Notes under the pieces: generated by a model
Database searches by the model: none
What the model was told of the DNA's origin: nothing
The model's input: only the letters and a program-made list of their open reading frames with translations
Source: Bacteroidota bacterium
GTDB taxonomy: Bacteria > Bacteroidota > Bacteroidia > Bacteroidales > Tenuifilaceae
Direction of reading: 5' to 3'
Length of the DNA: 14,608 bases
NCBI GenBank assembly: GCA_023406715.1
Contig: JAEXVC010000267.1
Coordinates: 1-14,608 of the forward strand
In this document: positions 1-6,221 of the stretch, piece after piece
Layout: every line of letters begins with the position of its first letter
How positions within the stretch are numbered: position 1 is the first letter of the stretch
Made by a program: the position numbers and the translations under genes

Positions 1-1156
1 GGCCAATAGCGGCTACAGCCAGTACATTAGAAAAATATCCTGGATACCACTCGCTATCGTAGTTGCTGTTTCCAGCAGCAAATATCACAATACCACCCTT
101 CATTGGGCTGCCAGGGTAGTTTCCGGCTTCGGCTACAAAATAGTCAATAGCTTCTTTTACTGATTGATCATAGCTATATGGCTGAGTGTAACCCCAACTA
201 TTTTGCGATATCACTGCGCCATTATCGGCAGCATATATATAAGAGTTCTCAAATAGCCCACCAAAAATTTGAAGCGACATAACTTTTACACCATCTCCTT
301 TGCCGCTACCCCCTGCTACTCCTGATACTCCAATGCCATTATTATTTACTGCTGCTATAGTGCCTGCAACGTGTGTTCCATGAAATTCAGCATCAACGGC
401 TCCTTTATTCTTTTGAAAGTTGTACCCGTTAATATCGTCTATGTATCCATTATTATCGTCGTCAACACCAGCAACACCATTTAACTCGGCTGTGTTCACC
501 CAGATATTATCCTTTAAATCTTTATGTGCCACATCAACACCTTGGTCGTGTATTGATACTATTACATTATTTGCTCCAGCAGTTTTTGTCCACGCTGCGA
601 AAAGGTTGATGTCGGCATCGCCATAACCCGATTGTCCAGTGTTATTATAATGCCACTGGTCTTTAAGATAAGGATCGTTGAATGGCAAGTCCCCCTTTGT
701 ACCTGACGAAGGAGAGTAAACTGTCGCTTTTATGGGCGATAACACCTTTTCAAGTTCAACCTCTGCTATTGTAACCTCTTTTAGTTTTTTGAACTGGGCA
801 ATAGCATCCTTTGGGTCAACGTTTTCATTGATTTCAACTACATACCATAAATCAAGTCCATGCTTTTTGAGTTTGTTCTCGTTGTTTGCATTGGCTGGGA
901 AAAGCCTATACAGATTGGTTGCAGATGTTGATTTAGCAACAGCATCAAAAGAGGAAATACCAGTCCTAAGGGTTTTGGTAGATCCTTTTACCTGTGCTTT
1001 ACTCATAGATGCGGATATGGTAGGTGAAATCTTCACCTTAATCATTCCCCTTCGAATTCCATTCTGAAAAACCTGAGTCCATCCTGAAAACGCTATTAGG
1101 ACGAACAAGCTAATAAGAAGAATTCTTTTTGCTGATATTCGTAAAAATTTGTTCAT
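1..1156 (-). CDS. S8 (subtilisin-like) secreted serine protease, 3' end beyond window
   Basis: The frame is open from the ATG at 1156 to the left edge, giving the first 385 residues with no stop. It starts with a signal peptide (residues 1 to about 27, basic start, hydrophobic core, cleavage probably before Gln28). A propeptide-like stretch of about 30-155 follows, then the S8 catalytic domain. Asp204 lies in a D-Q-G-V-D motif, His259 in F-H-G-T-H-V-A-G-T, and the oxyanion Asn363 in A-A-G-N-S. The nucleophile motif G-T-S-M-A is not reached. An acidic D-D-D-N-N-G-Y-I-D-D loop (232-241), common in Bacteroidota S8 enzymes, may bind calcium. The product should be an exported endopeptidase working outside the cytoplasm; its substrate is unknown. 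A C-terminal type 9 secretion signal cannot be judged. It is last of a three-gene run, 43 nt after the exported peptide gene. The family call is firm. Confidence 0.93.
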   Translation of the reverse strand, partial: MNKFLRISAKRILLISLFVLIAFSGWTQVFQNGIRRGMIKVKISPTISASMSKAQVKGSTKTLRTGISSFDAVAKSTSATNLYRLFPANANNENKLKKHGLDLWYVVEINENVDPKDAIAQFKKLKEVTIAEVELEKVLSPIKATVYSPSSGTKGDLPFNDPYLKDQWHYNNTGQSGYGDADINLFAAWTKTAGANNVIVSIHDQGVDVAHKDLKDNIWVNTAELNGVAGVDDDNNGYIDDINGYNFQKNKGAVDAEFHGTHVAGTIAAVNNNGIGVSGVAGGSGKGDGVKVMSLQIFGGLFENSYIYAADNGAVISQNSWGYTQPYSYDQSVKEAIDYFVAEAGNYPGSPMKGGIVIFAAGNSNYDSEWYPGYFSNVLAVAAIG

Positions 1157-1199
1157 AGAGAATAGGTTAAATTAGTATTAGTATAAATTTGGGTTGCTT

Positions 1200-1352
1200 T
1201 CATTCATTGTTTGATGAATTCAACTTTATCAGATTTGTATCCTGTAAAGCACTGTTTTTATAATCCTGTCCAAAGGAATTCATAAGACTGAGACCTATAA
1301 AGGATACAACCAGCAAAATCAGATACCAAACTTTTGTGAATTTTCTTTTCAT
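1200..1352 (-). CDS. small exported peptide, 50 aa, unknown function
   Basis: The ATG at 1352 opens a 50-codon frame ending in TGA at 1200-1202. The product begins M-K-R-K-F-T-K, has a hydrophobic core at about 9-24, and shows S-F-G followed by Gln29-Asp30. This is the same cleavage signature as the other exported proteins here. Cleavage after Gly28 would release a 22-residue polar peptide rich in Asn, Ser, Leu and Asp; without cleavage it would be a single-pass membrane peptide. The gene sits 17 nt after the coiled-coil gene and 43 nt before the S8 protease, all on one strand, so co-transcription is likely. I do not recognise a family. A good signal peptide, Gln at +1 and operon position argue that it is real; its short length is the main doubt. 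Confidence 0.62.
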   Translation of the reverse strand: MKRKFTKVWYLILLVVSFIGLSLMNSFGQDYKNSALQDTNLIKLNSSNNE

Positions 1353-1369
1353 AGATTTTAATGTTTAGG

Positions 1370-1561
1370 TTATTTCTTTGATTTATTATGGTTTGTATTT
1401 TTAACAGGTGTTTTCAGCAAATTGTCAAGCAACTTTTTCAGTGCCTCAATCTCTTCCTCTCGTTTCTGAATGTTACTCAGTATTTTCTCTTCTATCTCGT
1501 TATTCGCAGTAATTATCGGCTTAGAATTTAAGTCCGACCTAGTTGAATTGACTTTTTTCAT
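1370..1561 (-). CDS. small charged coiled-coil protein, 63 aa, unknown function
   Basis: The ATG at 1561 gives 63 residues. The frame can extend to a TTG at 1582 (70 residues), but ATG is preferred because nothing supports the longer form. No signal peptide is visible. Residues about 22-51 form a strongly predicted helix of Glu, Lys, Ile and Leu (I-E-E-K-I-L-S-N-I-Q-K-R-E-E-E-I-E-A-L-K-K-L-L) with heptad-like spacing of Ile and Leu, so a small homo- or hetero-oligomer is likely. The tail is basic and Asn-rich (N-T-N-H-N-K-S-K-K). It is first of a three-gene minus-strand run with the exported peptide and the S8 protease. It may be cytoplasmic. No family is recognised and no function is assigned. 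Confidence 0.6.
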   Translation of the reverse strand: MKKVNSTRSDLNSKPIITANNEIEEKILSNIQKREEEIEALKKLLDNLLKTPVKNTNHNKSKK

Positions 1562-1628
1562 TGCCCGTACTGTTTTATGCAATGTTACTAAGTCATATTA
1601 TGGTTGTGATTTTTTTTGCCCAATTGAA

Positions 1629-1670
1629 AGTTGAGCATTAAGAAATGATACCCAATAATTAGTTGAGCAT
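1629..1670. repeat. pair of 10-bp direct repeats upstream of the small-protein/protease run
   Basis: AGTTGAGCAT occurs at 1629-1638 and again at 1661-1670. The copies are identical and in the same orientation, 32 bp start to start, about three helical turns. They lie in the 190-nt gap between the TPR regulator's stop and the start of the coiled-coil gene, where a promoter for the leftward run is expected. A regulator-binding site is possible. In AT-rich DNA a 10-bp match could also be chance. Confidence 0.35.
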
Positions 1671-1674
1671 ACAC

Positions 1675-1708
1675 AAAAAACACCTCTATTACACCCCTAT
1701 TGAAGTGT
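1675..1708 (-). terminator. weak candidate terminator after the TPR regulator
   Basis: Read on the minus strand, ACACTTC (1708-1702) can pair with GAGGTGT (1686-1680), 7 bp including one G-T pair. The loop is 15 nt, and six T follow (1680-1675). The position, about 45 nt after the regulator's stop, fits. The stem is short and the loop large, so this is a tentative call. Confidence 0.3.
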
Positions 1709-1751
1709 ATCAAAAATCAGATAATCAGATAAATAATATTGAGCGGTGGAG

Positions 1752-3362
1752 TTATATTTCGAGAAGAAAATTTACCAGACTTACCTCTTGGTTGGTTATG
1801 CCCAGTTTCTTGCGTAATCGATAGCGAGCATTCTCTAAACTATTGATACTTTGACCTGTAATGGATGCAATATCCTTTGATGTCATATTTAATCGAAGAA
1901 AAGCAGCTAACTTAATTTCAGAAGGAGTTAAATCGGGAAATTTAGTTTTAAGGTTTCGGTAAAAATCCTCATGAACATTTTGGAATCGAATTTCAAATTC
2001 CTCCCACACCTCCTTGTCAGTTATGGATTGCAAATCGAAAATAATCTTTTGGAGAGCCTGCTTGTTATCATCGTTCAGTTTTGTTTTCAGACTCAATAAT
2101 CGCTGACTTATACCATCAATAAGTTCATTCTTTTGAAGCAAATACATAACATTGGTGGTTAATTCCTTATTCTTAACCATCATTTCGCTTTCAAGTTTTT
2201 CCTTTTCCAACCGAATCCGCCGATTCCTACTTCTACTTAAAAAGAAGAGTAGACCTAAAATAATCAACCCCAAGAATAGACTAGATGATACAAGAATATA
2301 CCTAAACCTAATTTTTTGTTGCCGCACCTCATTCTCTTTTTTTTCAATCTCAAACTTATACTGAAGCTGAAGTTTGGCAATTTCACTATACTTTTTATCG
2401 TTCAGCAAACTATCGTTATATGTTTTATACTCTTTAAAATACTCTAAGGATTTTTCATAGTCCTTCATATCTAAGTATATATCCGAAAGAATATTAGCAG
2501 CATTTTGCATTACCAGTATCGCTTTTGTTTCTTGGCTAATTTCCAAAGCTTTGTTTGCATAATCAATTGCCTTATCGAACTGTTTAGTATTCTTGTAGTA
2601 TAACGATAAGAATGTATAGGTCTTGGTAATACCAAACTTATCATTGTTTTTAATTCTAAAATCAAGCGATTCCTTTAAGTATTTGAAGGCGGAATCATAA
2701 TCGCTCATTTCAATACCTAACTTCCCTAGGTTATTGCAGATGGTTCCAAAAACCTCAACGTCTGTTCCTTTAGATAAACTATACGCTTTTAGGTAGTACT
2801 CCTTGGCGGAACGGTAATCCTTTTTTGTTTCGTAAATATTCCCTATGCTGTTGTAAACAGTTGGATACTGATTACTTGGCACTTTAAATTCTTTGTTATT
2901 TGAGTTTTTATCCATTATGGCCAATGCCTTAAAGTAATAGTCCAAAGCATCATCGTACTGCTGAAGCCTATCCTTTAAAACTCCCAGATTATGGTAAATA
3001 GGGAATAACAACGATTCATCGCCCAATTCTTCTGCAATTCTTAGCGCTTCAATAAAATACTTTAGCGATTCATCGTAGCTTCCTACAAAAATTAAATTGC
3101 TAGCCAACTGTGCATAAGAATTGGCAATTAACTTTTTATCACCATTCTGCTTTGCAATTTCAAGAATTTGTTTAGAGTAATCGAGCGCCTCAAAAAGGTT
3201 TGCTTTATTGTGTAATGATGTAAGCTCTCGTAAAATCTTAATCTTATTGGTATCAATAGTTTCATTCTCAAGCCTAACCTTCAAACTATCAATTTTGATT
3301 TTATCCTGAGCGTTAACTATGTTTAATATGAAAAGGAATAGTATTAAGGCACTTGTTTTCAT
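1752..3362 (-). CDS. membrane-spanning TPR protein with C-terminal LuxR-like HTH (transcriptional regulator)
   Basis: The 536-residue product starts with a signal peptide (1-18, cleavage before Gln19-Asp20). A TPR array spans about 46-315, with repeated A-x-x-Y/L ... D-Y-D-x-A units. A charged linker (about 325-352), one membrane segment (about 355-375, S-S-S-L-F-L-G-L-I-I-L-G-L-L-F-F-L) followed by basic S-R-S-R-N-R-R, and a coiled-coil linker (about 380-425) come next. The C-terminus (477-536, L-T-P-S-E-I-K-L-A ... S-K-D-I-A ... S-L-E-N-A-R-Y-R-L-R-K-K-L-G) has the form of a LuxR/NarL helix-turn-helix. This architecture is known in Bacteroidota: TPRs outside the inner membrane and DNA-binding domain inside, probably a one-component sensor-regulator. 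No phosphoacceptor or kinase domain is seen. Its neighbours are the peptide/protease run downstream and a divergent RNA methyltransferase; targets are unknown. Confidence 0.88.
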   Translation of the reverse strand: MKTSALILFLFILNIVNAQDKIKIDSLKVRLENETIDTNKIKILRELTSLHNKANLFEALDYSKQILEIAKQNGDKKLIANSYAQLASNLIFVGSYDESLKYFIEALRIAEELGDESLLFPIYHNLGVLKDRLQQYDDALDYYFKALAIMDKNSNNKEFKVPSNQYPTVYNSIGNIYETKKDYRSAKEYYLKAYSLSKGTDVEVFGTICNNLGKLGIEMSDYDSAFKYLKESLDFRIKNNDKFGITKTYTFLSLYYKNTKQFDKAIDYANKALEISQETKAILVMQNAANILSDIYLDMKDYEKSLEYFKEYKTYNDSLLNDKKYSEIAKLQLQYKFEIEKKENEVRQQKIRFRYILVSSSLFLGLIILGLLFFLSRSRNRRIRLEKEKLESEMMVKNKELTTNVMYLLQKNELIDGISQRLLSLKTKLNDDNKQALQKIIFDLQSITDKEVWEEFEIRFQNVHEDFYRNLKTKFPDLTPSEIKLAAFLRLNMTSKDIASITGQSINSLENARYRLRKKLGITNQEVSLVNFLLEI

Positions 3363-3380
3363 TCACCAATTATTTATTCT

Positions 3381-3411
3381 CAAATATACCACTTTATAGA
3401 ATTTTCACATC
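3381..3411 (-). promoter_or_regulatory. candidate promoter of the TPR-HTH regulator
   Basis: On the minus strand TATATTTG (3388-3381) matches the Bacteroidota -7 element TAnnTTTG exactly and ends 18 nt before the ATG at 3362. The -33 region is poor: with a 19-nt spacer the bases are GATG (3411-3408), two of four matching TTTG. The leader would be about 12-15 nt. Confidence 0.42.
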
Positions 3412-3412
3412 A

Positions 3413-3444
3413 TTTCCGTATTATTCCGTTAAATAGTAAATTAG
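3413..3444 (+). promoter_or_regulatory. weak candidate promoter of the RNA methyltransferase
   Basis: TTTC (3413-3416), a 20-nt spacer and TAAATTAG (3437-3444) differ from TTTG-N19/20-TAnnTTTG at one position in each box. The -7 box ends 18 nt before the ATG at 3463. Geometry is right and the match is imperfect. The divergent candidate for the regulator lies within 60 bp, so the two may share the intergenic region. Confidence 0.33.
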
Positions 3445-3462
3445 CAGCATAAAACAAAACCC

Positions 3463-4224
3463 ATGCTCACCAAGAATACCATAAAAAGATTATCCTCGTT
3501 TCAATCTAAGAAATTTCGTAAAGAGTTCGGTGTTTTTATAGCCGAAGGCTCAAGGCTAATAGACGAACTTCTTAACTCTAACCTCGAAATAAAGGAAATA
3601 TACTACACCTCGGAATGGAAATACACTAATTTTAACAGCAAAATCTACAGCGAACTAATTTCAAACGATGAGATGAAAAAGATAAGCGCCCTTACTACTC
3701 CATCGCAAGTTTTTGCTGTAATAGGTATCCCTGAGTATTATATAGGTGATATTGATTTTGCCAATGAACTAGTCTTAGCCCTCGATACTATTCAAGACCC
3801 AGGAAATCTTGGGACAATTGTTCGCTTAGCCGATTGGTTTGGAATTAATAGCATCATCTGTAGCCACGAAACGGTTGATATTTTCTCACCCAAAGTTGTT
3901 CAGTCCACAATGGGAGCCATCACTAGAGTTAAAGTAGTCTACTGCGATTTAAAGGAAGAGTTAACCAAAATAAAAAGCAAAGTTCCAATTTATGGAACCT
4001 TTATGGAGGGTAGCAATATTTATGAAACGGAATTAAACCCTAAAGGCGTTGTTGTTATGGGCAATGAGGGCAATGGTATTAGCCCAGAAATTGAAAAACT
4101 TGTTTCGCAAAAAATTCATATTCCAAGCTTTGCAAACGACAGGACAAATGTTGAGTCGCTCAACGTAGCAATGGCCACTGCAATTGTTTGCTCTGAATTC
4201 CGAAAAAATAAAAAGAGGTGTTAA
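3463..4224 (+). CDS. SpoU/TrmH-family RNA methyltransferase
   Basis: The 253-residue product is a SPOUT-class S-adenosylmethionine-dependent enzyme that probably 2'-O-methylates a ribose in rRNA or tRNA. Residues about 10-90 form the N-terminal RNA-binding domain typical of the RlmB/TsnR type (F-I-A-E-G-S-R-L at 25-32). The catalytic domain carries the three SpoU motifs: motif 1 D-P-G-N-L-G-T-I-V-R-L (112-122, with Asn115 and Arg121), motif 2 M-G-N-E-G-N-G-I-S (199-207, with Glu202) and motif 3 S-L-N-V-A-M-A-T-A-I (232-241). The length is normal and no key residue is missing. Which RNA position it modifies cannot be told from sequence. It is the only plus-strand gene. Its last codons and TAA stop lie within the downstream terminator hairpin. 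Confidence 0.92.
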   Translation: MLTKNTIKRLSSFQSKKFRKEFGVFIAEGSRLIDELLNSNLEIKEIYYTSEWKYTNFNSKIYSELISNDEMKKISALTTPSQVFAVIGIPEYYIGDIDFANELVLALDTIQDPGNLGTIVRLADWFGINSIICSHETVDIFSPKVVQSTMGAITRVKVVYCDLKEELTKIKSKVPIYGTFMEGSNIYETELNPKGVVVMGNEGNGISPEIEKLVSQKIHIPSFANDRTNVESLNVAMATAIVCSEFRKNKKRC

Positions 4225-4239
4225 AAACACCTCTTTTTT
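4210..4239. terminator. bidirectional rho-independent terminator between converging units
   Basis: The arms 4211-4222 and 4226-4237 pair perfectly over 12 bp (core GAGGTG/CACCTC) around an AAA loop, extended by A4210-T4238. On the plus strand the stem ends in a run of six T (4234-4239), ending the methyltransferase transcript. On the minus strand it is followed by a T-rich tract (T5-A-T6), ending the three-gene operon, whose last stop is about 16 nt upstream. The methyltransferase stop codon (4222-4224) is part of the hairpin. Confidence 0.9.
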
Positions 4240-4254
4240 CGTAATTGGTTAATT

Positions 4255-6210
4255 TTATAATTTTTCCAACACTAGAACGACCTTATTAAAGTCTGCTGCT
4301 GCATTTACCACATTTTTAAAACCTTCAAAATGTTCCAATGCAGTATATACTTCTTTATAGTATTCATCAATGATAATAGTATAGACGTTATTCTCATATG
4401 AATAATCTGATATAAAACCGTAAATATTATTATCGCCTGATTTTTCAACAAAATAAAACTTGGAAGCCTCTGGGTTAGCGATTTTATAACCTTCAGGAAC
4501 TTTTACCCGGATCTTTCTATAATACCAACGATTATGGCTATACTCACCTACAACTTTCCTTTCTTCAGTAAAGTACATTTCTGTTTGAGGCCCAATAGAC
4601 TCCCCAACATTTAACAGGATTTTATTACCTGCTACCTGTGTAAACGCCTTAGTTGAAAACTCAGAAAATATTAAGAATTCGGCATTTTTGATAAAATCAA
4701 TATTACTTTTATCTATGGCCTTTAAGGTAACGTATTCAGCATCAGGAGACTTGGAATTCATCAATTCTTTTAAAAATTTTTGTTGGTTTTCGGACTCCAT
4801 TGACTTATATAAAATATTGAAGTAACCACCACTTAGGCCTTTAAATCCTCTAGTTGTTAGAACTTTTGTTTCTCCATTTTCCGGATTGACAGAAATATCA
4901 ATATCTAAATTATCATAATTCTGTTCATAACTCGTTGGTTTTATATATTTTATTTTACCTACAGCCGATTCAAAATCACCAATCTTCACAATACCAATAA
5001 ATAATCCATTTGTAGCAGTAAGGTCTCCATCAACACATCCTAACCTATACGCTCTATTTTCTGGATCGATATATTTGTCAAATTCAGGCAAATAGATTAG
5101 ATATTTATCCAAATAGTTCCATGATTGAAAATCTGGATCAAACTTGACATCAGTTCTATCCGATGTCAAAACAATTTCATGCTTAATACCTAATGCTTTA
5201 AAGATATTTAAATATAATCCAACAACCCCTCTTACGCTTGAAACCTTATTTTTTAGAATATATTCAAAATCATCGAAATCTGGCACATGAAAATCTTGGA
5301 TGTAAATATTACTTTTTATGTATTCTTCAACTTGAGTTGTTTTTGTGAGATTTGTACCGTCATTTATTGAAATAGTTTTAATCCATTTATCAATCTTCTT
5401 AGCATTCTTATCAAGGTAAAACATTTCATAAACCCTCTGAGAAGCATCACTCCAAGTAAGAAGTTTGGCCTGCCCTCGAACAGAATTATAACTTAACCGA
5501 TAATCTAACCTAGCTCTTCGCGGATTGAAATAAGCATACTTTTCATCCTTTAATTCAGGCATATTAATAAACTCACATCGCAATACATTCCTACCATCTT
5601 CCAAAACAGAACTTTCCGGATTTGGAAATCCATTATATCCCTTCGCCTCAAAAATCAGATTTTTAGGTGAAATTAGTTCAAACAATATTTTCTGTATTGG
5701 GTATTCAAACTGATAATAATATCTTCCAAAATTTGCTCCATACATCTTTCTTAAAATGTAATACTCAATATCATCACCCTTCTCTATTCCATCAATTGCA
5801 AAAATTTTATAGTTATTCTTGCCTTGCTCACTCTGAATCTCTTTAATATTATTCTTGTCAAAGTCAACCGTTTTTCCATTGGGTTTAATGACCCTTGCTT
5901 TAATGTCAACAATTTCTATTACGTTGGAAAGAGTTACTGAAATTTTATTGAATGCATTTATTGCATCGTCAGTATTTAGACGAAACTGACGATGAATTAA
6001 ATGAAGTAACTCCAAATCTCCACTAGGAGAATAATAATATTCAAATTTCTCTTCGGATGTTATCCCAACGATACTTTCCTTTTTATTACTTTCAAGAATG
6101 TCTGAATATTGAGGGTTAGTTGTCCACCCTGATTTAGTGTATAAATCCTGAGCATTAACAAAAAAACACAACAAATTTGTTATAGCAAAAAGCAAATACC
6201 TATTAATCAT
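4255..6210 (-). CDS. exported DUF3857 protein with degenerate transglutaminase-like domain
   Basis: The 651-residue product starts at the ATG at 6210 and has a signal peptide (1-20, cleavage before Gln21-Asp22). A DUF3857-type beta-rich domain covers about 50-230. A transglutaminase-like domain spans about 290-390 and a beta-rich C-terminal region of DUF3858 type extends to the end. Aligned by eye with the upstream neighbour, the catalytic Cys is Val326 (K-V-S-S-V-R-G versus R-Y-G-D-C-K-G). The catalytic His is replaced near Lys369 (D-K-Y-L-I-Y versus N-H-M-V-V-A-Y). Asp382 (Y-I-D-P-E) is kept. It is therefore probably not an active Cys protease or transglutaminase, but a binding or scaffold protein in the periplasm. 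It is last of three genes, 11 nt after the active-looking paralogue, and is followed by a strong terminator. Domain limits are approximate. Confidence 0.85.
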   Translation of the reverse strand: MINRYLLFAITNLLCFFVNAQDLYTKSGWTTNPQYSDILESNKKESIVGITSEEKFEYYYSPSGDLELLHLIHRQFRLNTDDAINAFNKISVTLSNVIEIVDIKARVIKPNGKTVDFDKNNIKEIQSEQGKNNYKIFAIDGIEKGDDIEYYILRKMYGANFGRYYYQFEYPIQKILFELISPKNLIFEAKGYNGFPNPESSVLEDGRNVLRCEFINMPELKDEKYAYFNPRRARLDYRLSYNSVRGQAKLLTWSDASQRVYEMFYLDKNAKKIDKWIKTISINDGTNLTKTTQVEEYIKSNIYIQDFHVPDFDDFEYILKNKVSSVRGVVGLYLNIFKALGIKHEIVLTSDRTDVKFDPDFQSWNYLDKYLIYLPEFDKYIDPENRAYRLGCVDGDLTATNGLFIGIVKIGDFESAVGKIKYIKPTSYEQNYDNLDIDISVNPENGETKVLTTRGFKGLSGGYFNILYKSMESENQQKFLKELMNSKSPDAEYVTLKAIDKSNIDFIKNAEFLIFSEFSTKAFTQVAGNKILLNVGESIGPQTEMYFTEERKVVGEYSHNRWYYRKIRVKVPEGYKIANPEASKFYFVEKSGDNNIYGFISDYSYENNVYTIIIDEYYKEVYTALEHFEGFKNVVNAAADFNKVVLVLEKL

Positions 6211-6221
6211 ATGTTTAGTTA

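Noticed and set aside
732..1067. 111-codon plus-strand open frame
   Set aside because: It is antisense to the S8 protease propeptide, which has clear homology features; the plus-strand translation looks like no family.
1561..1582. TTG at 1582 as start of the coiled-coil protein
   Set aside because: An ATG seven codons downstream gives the natural M-K-K start; nothing supports the longer form.
4033..4230. 65-codon minus-strand open frame at the operon end
   Set aside because: It is antisense to the SpoU motifs of the methyltransferase and overlaps the terminator.
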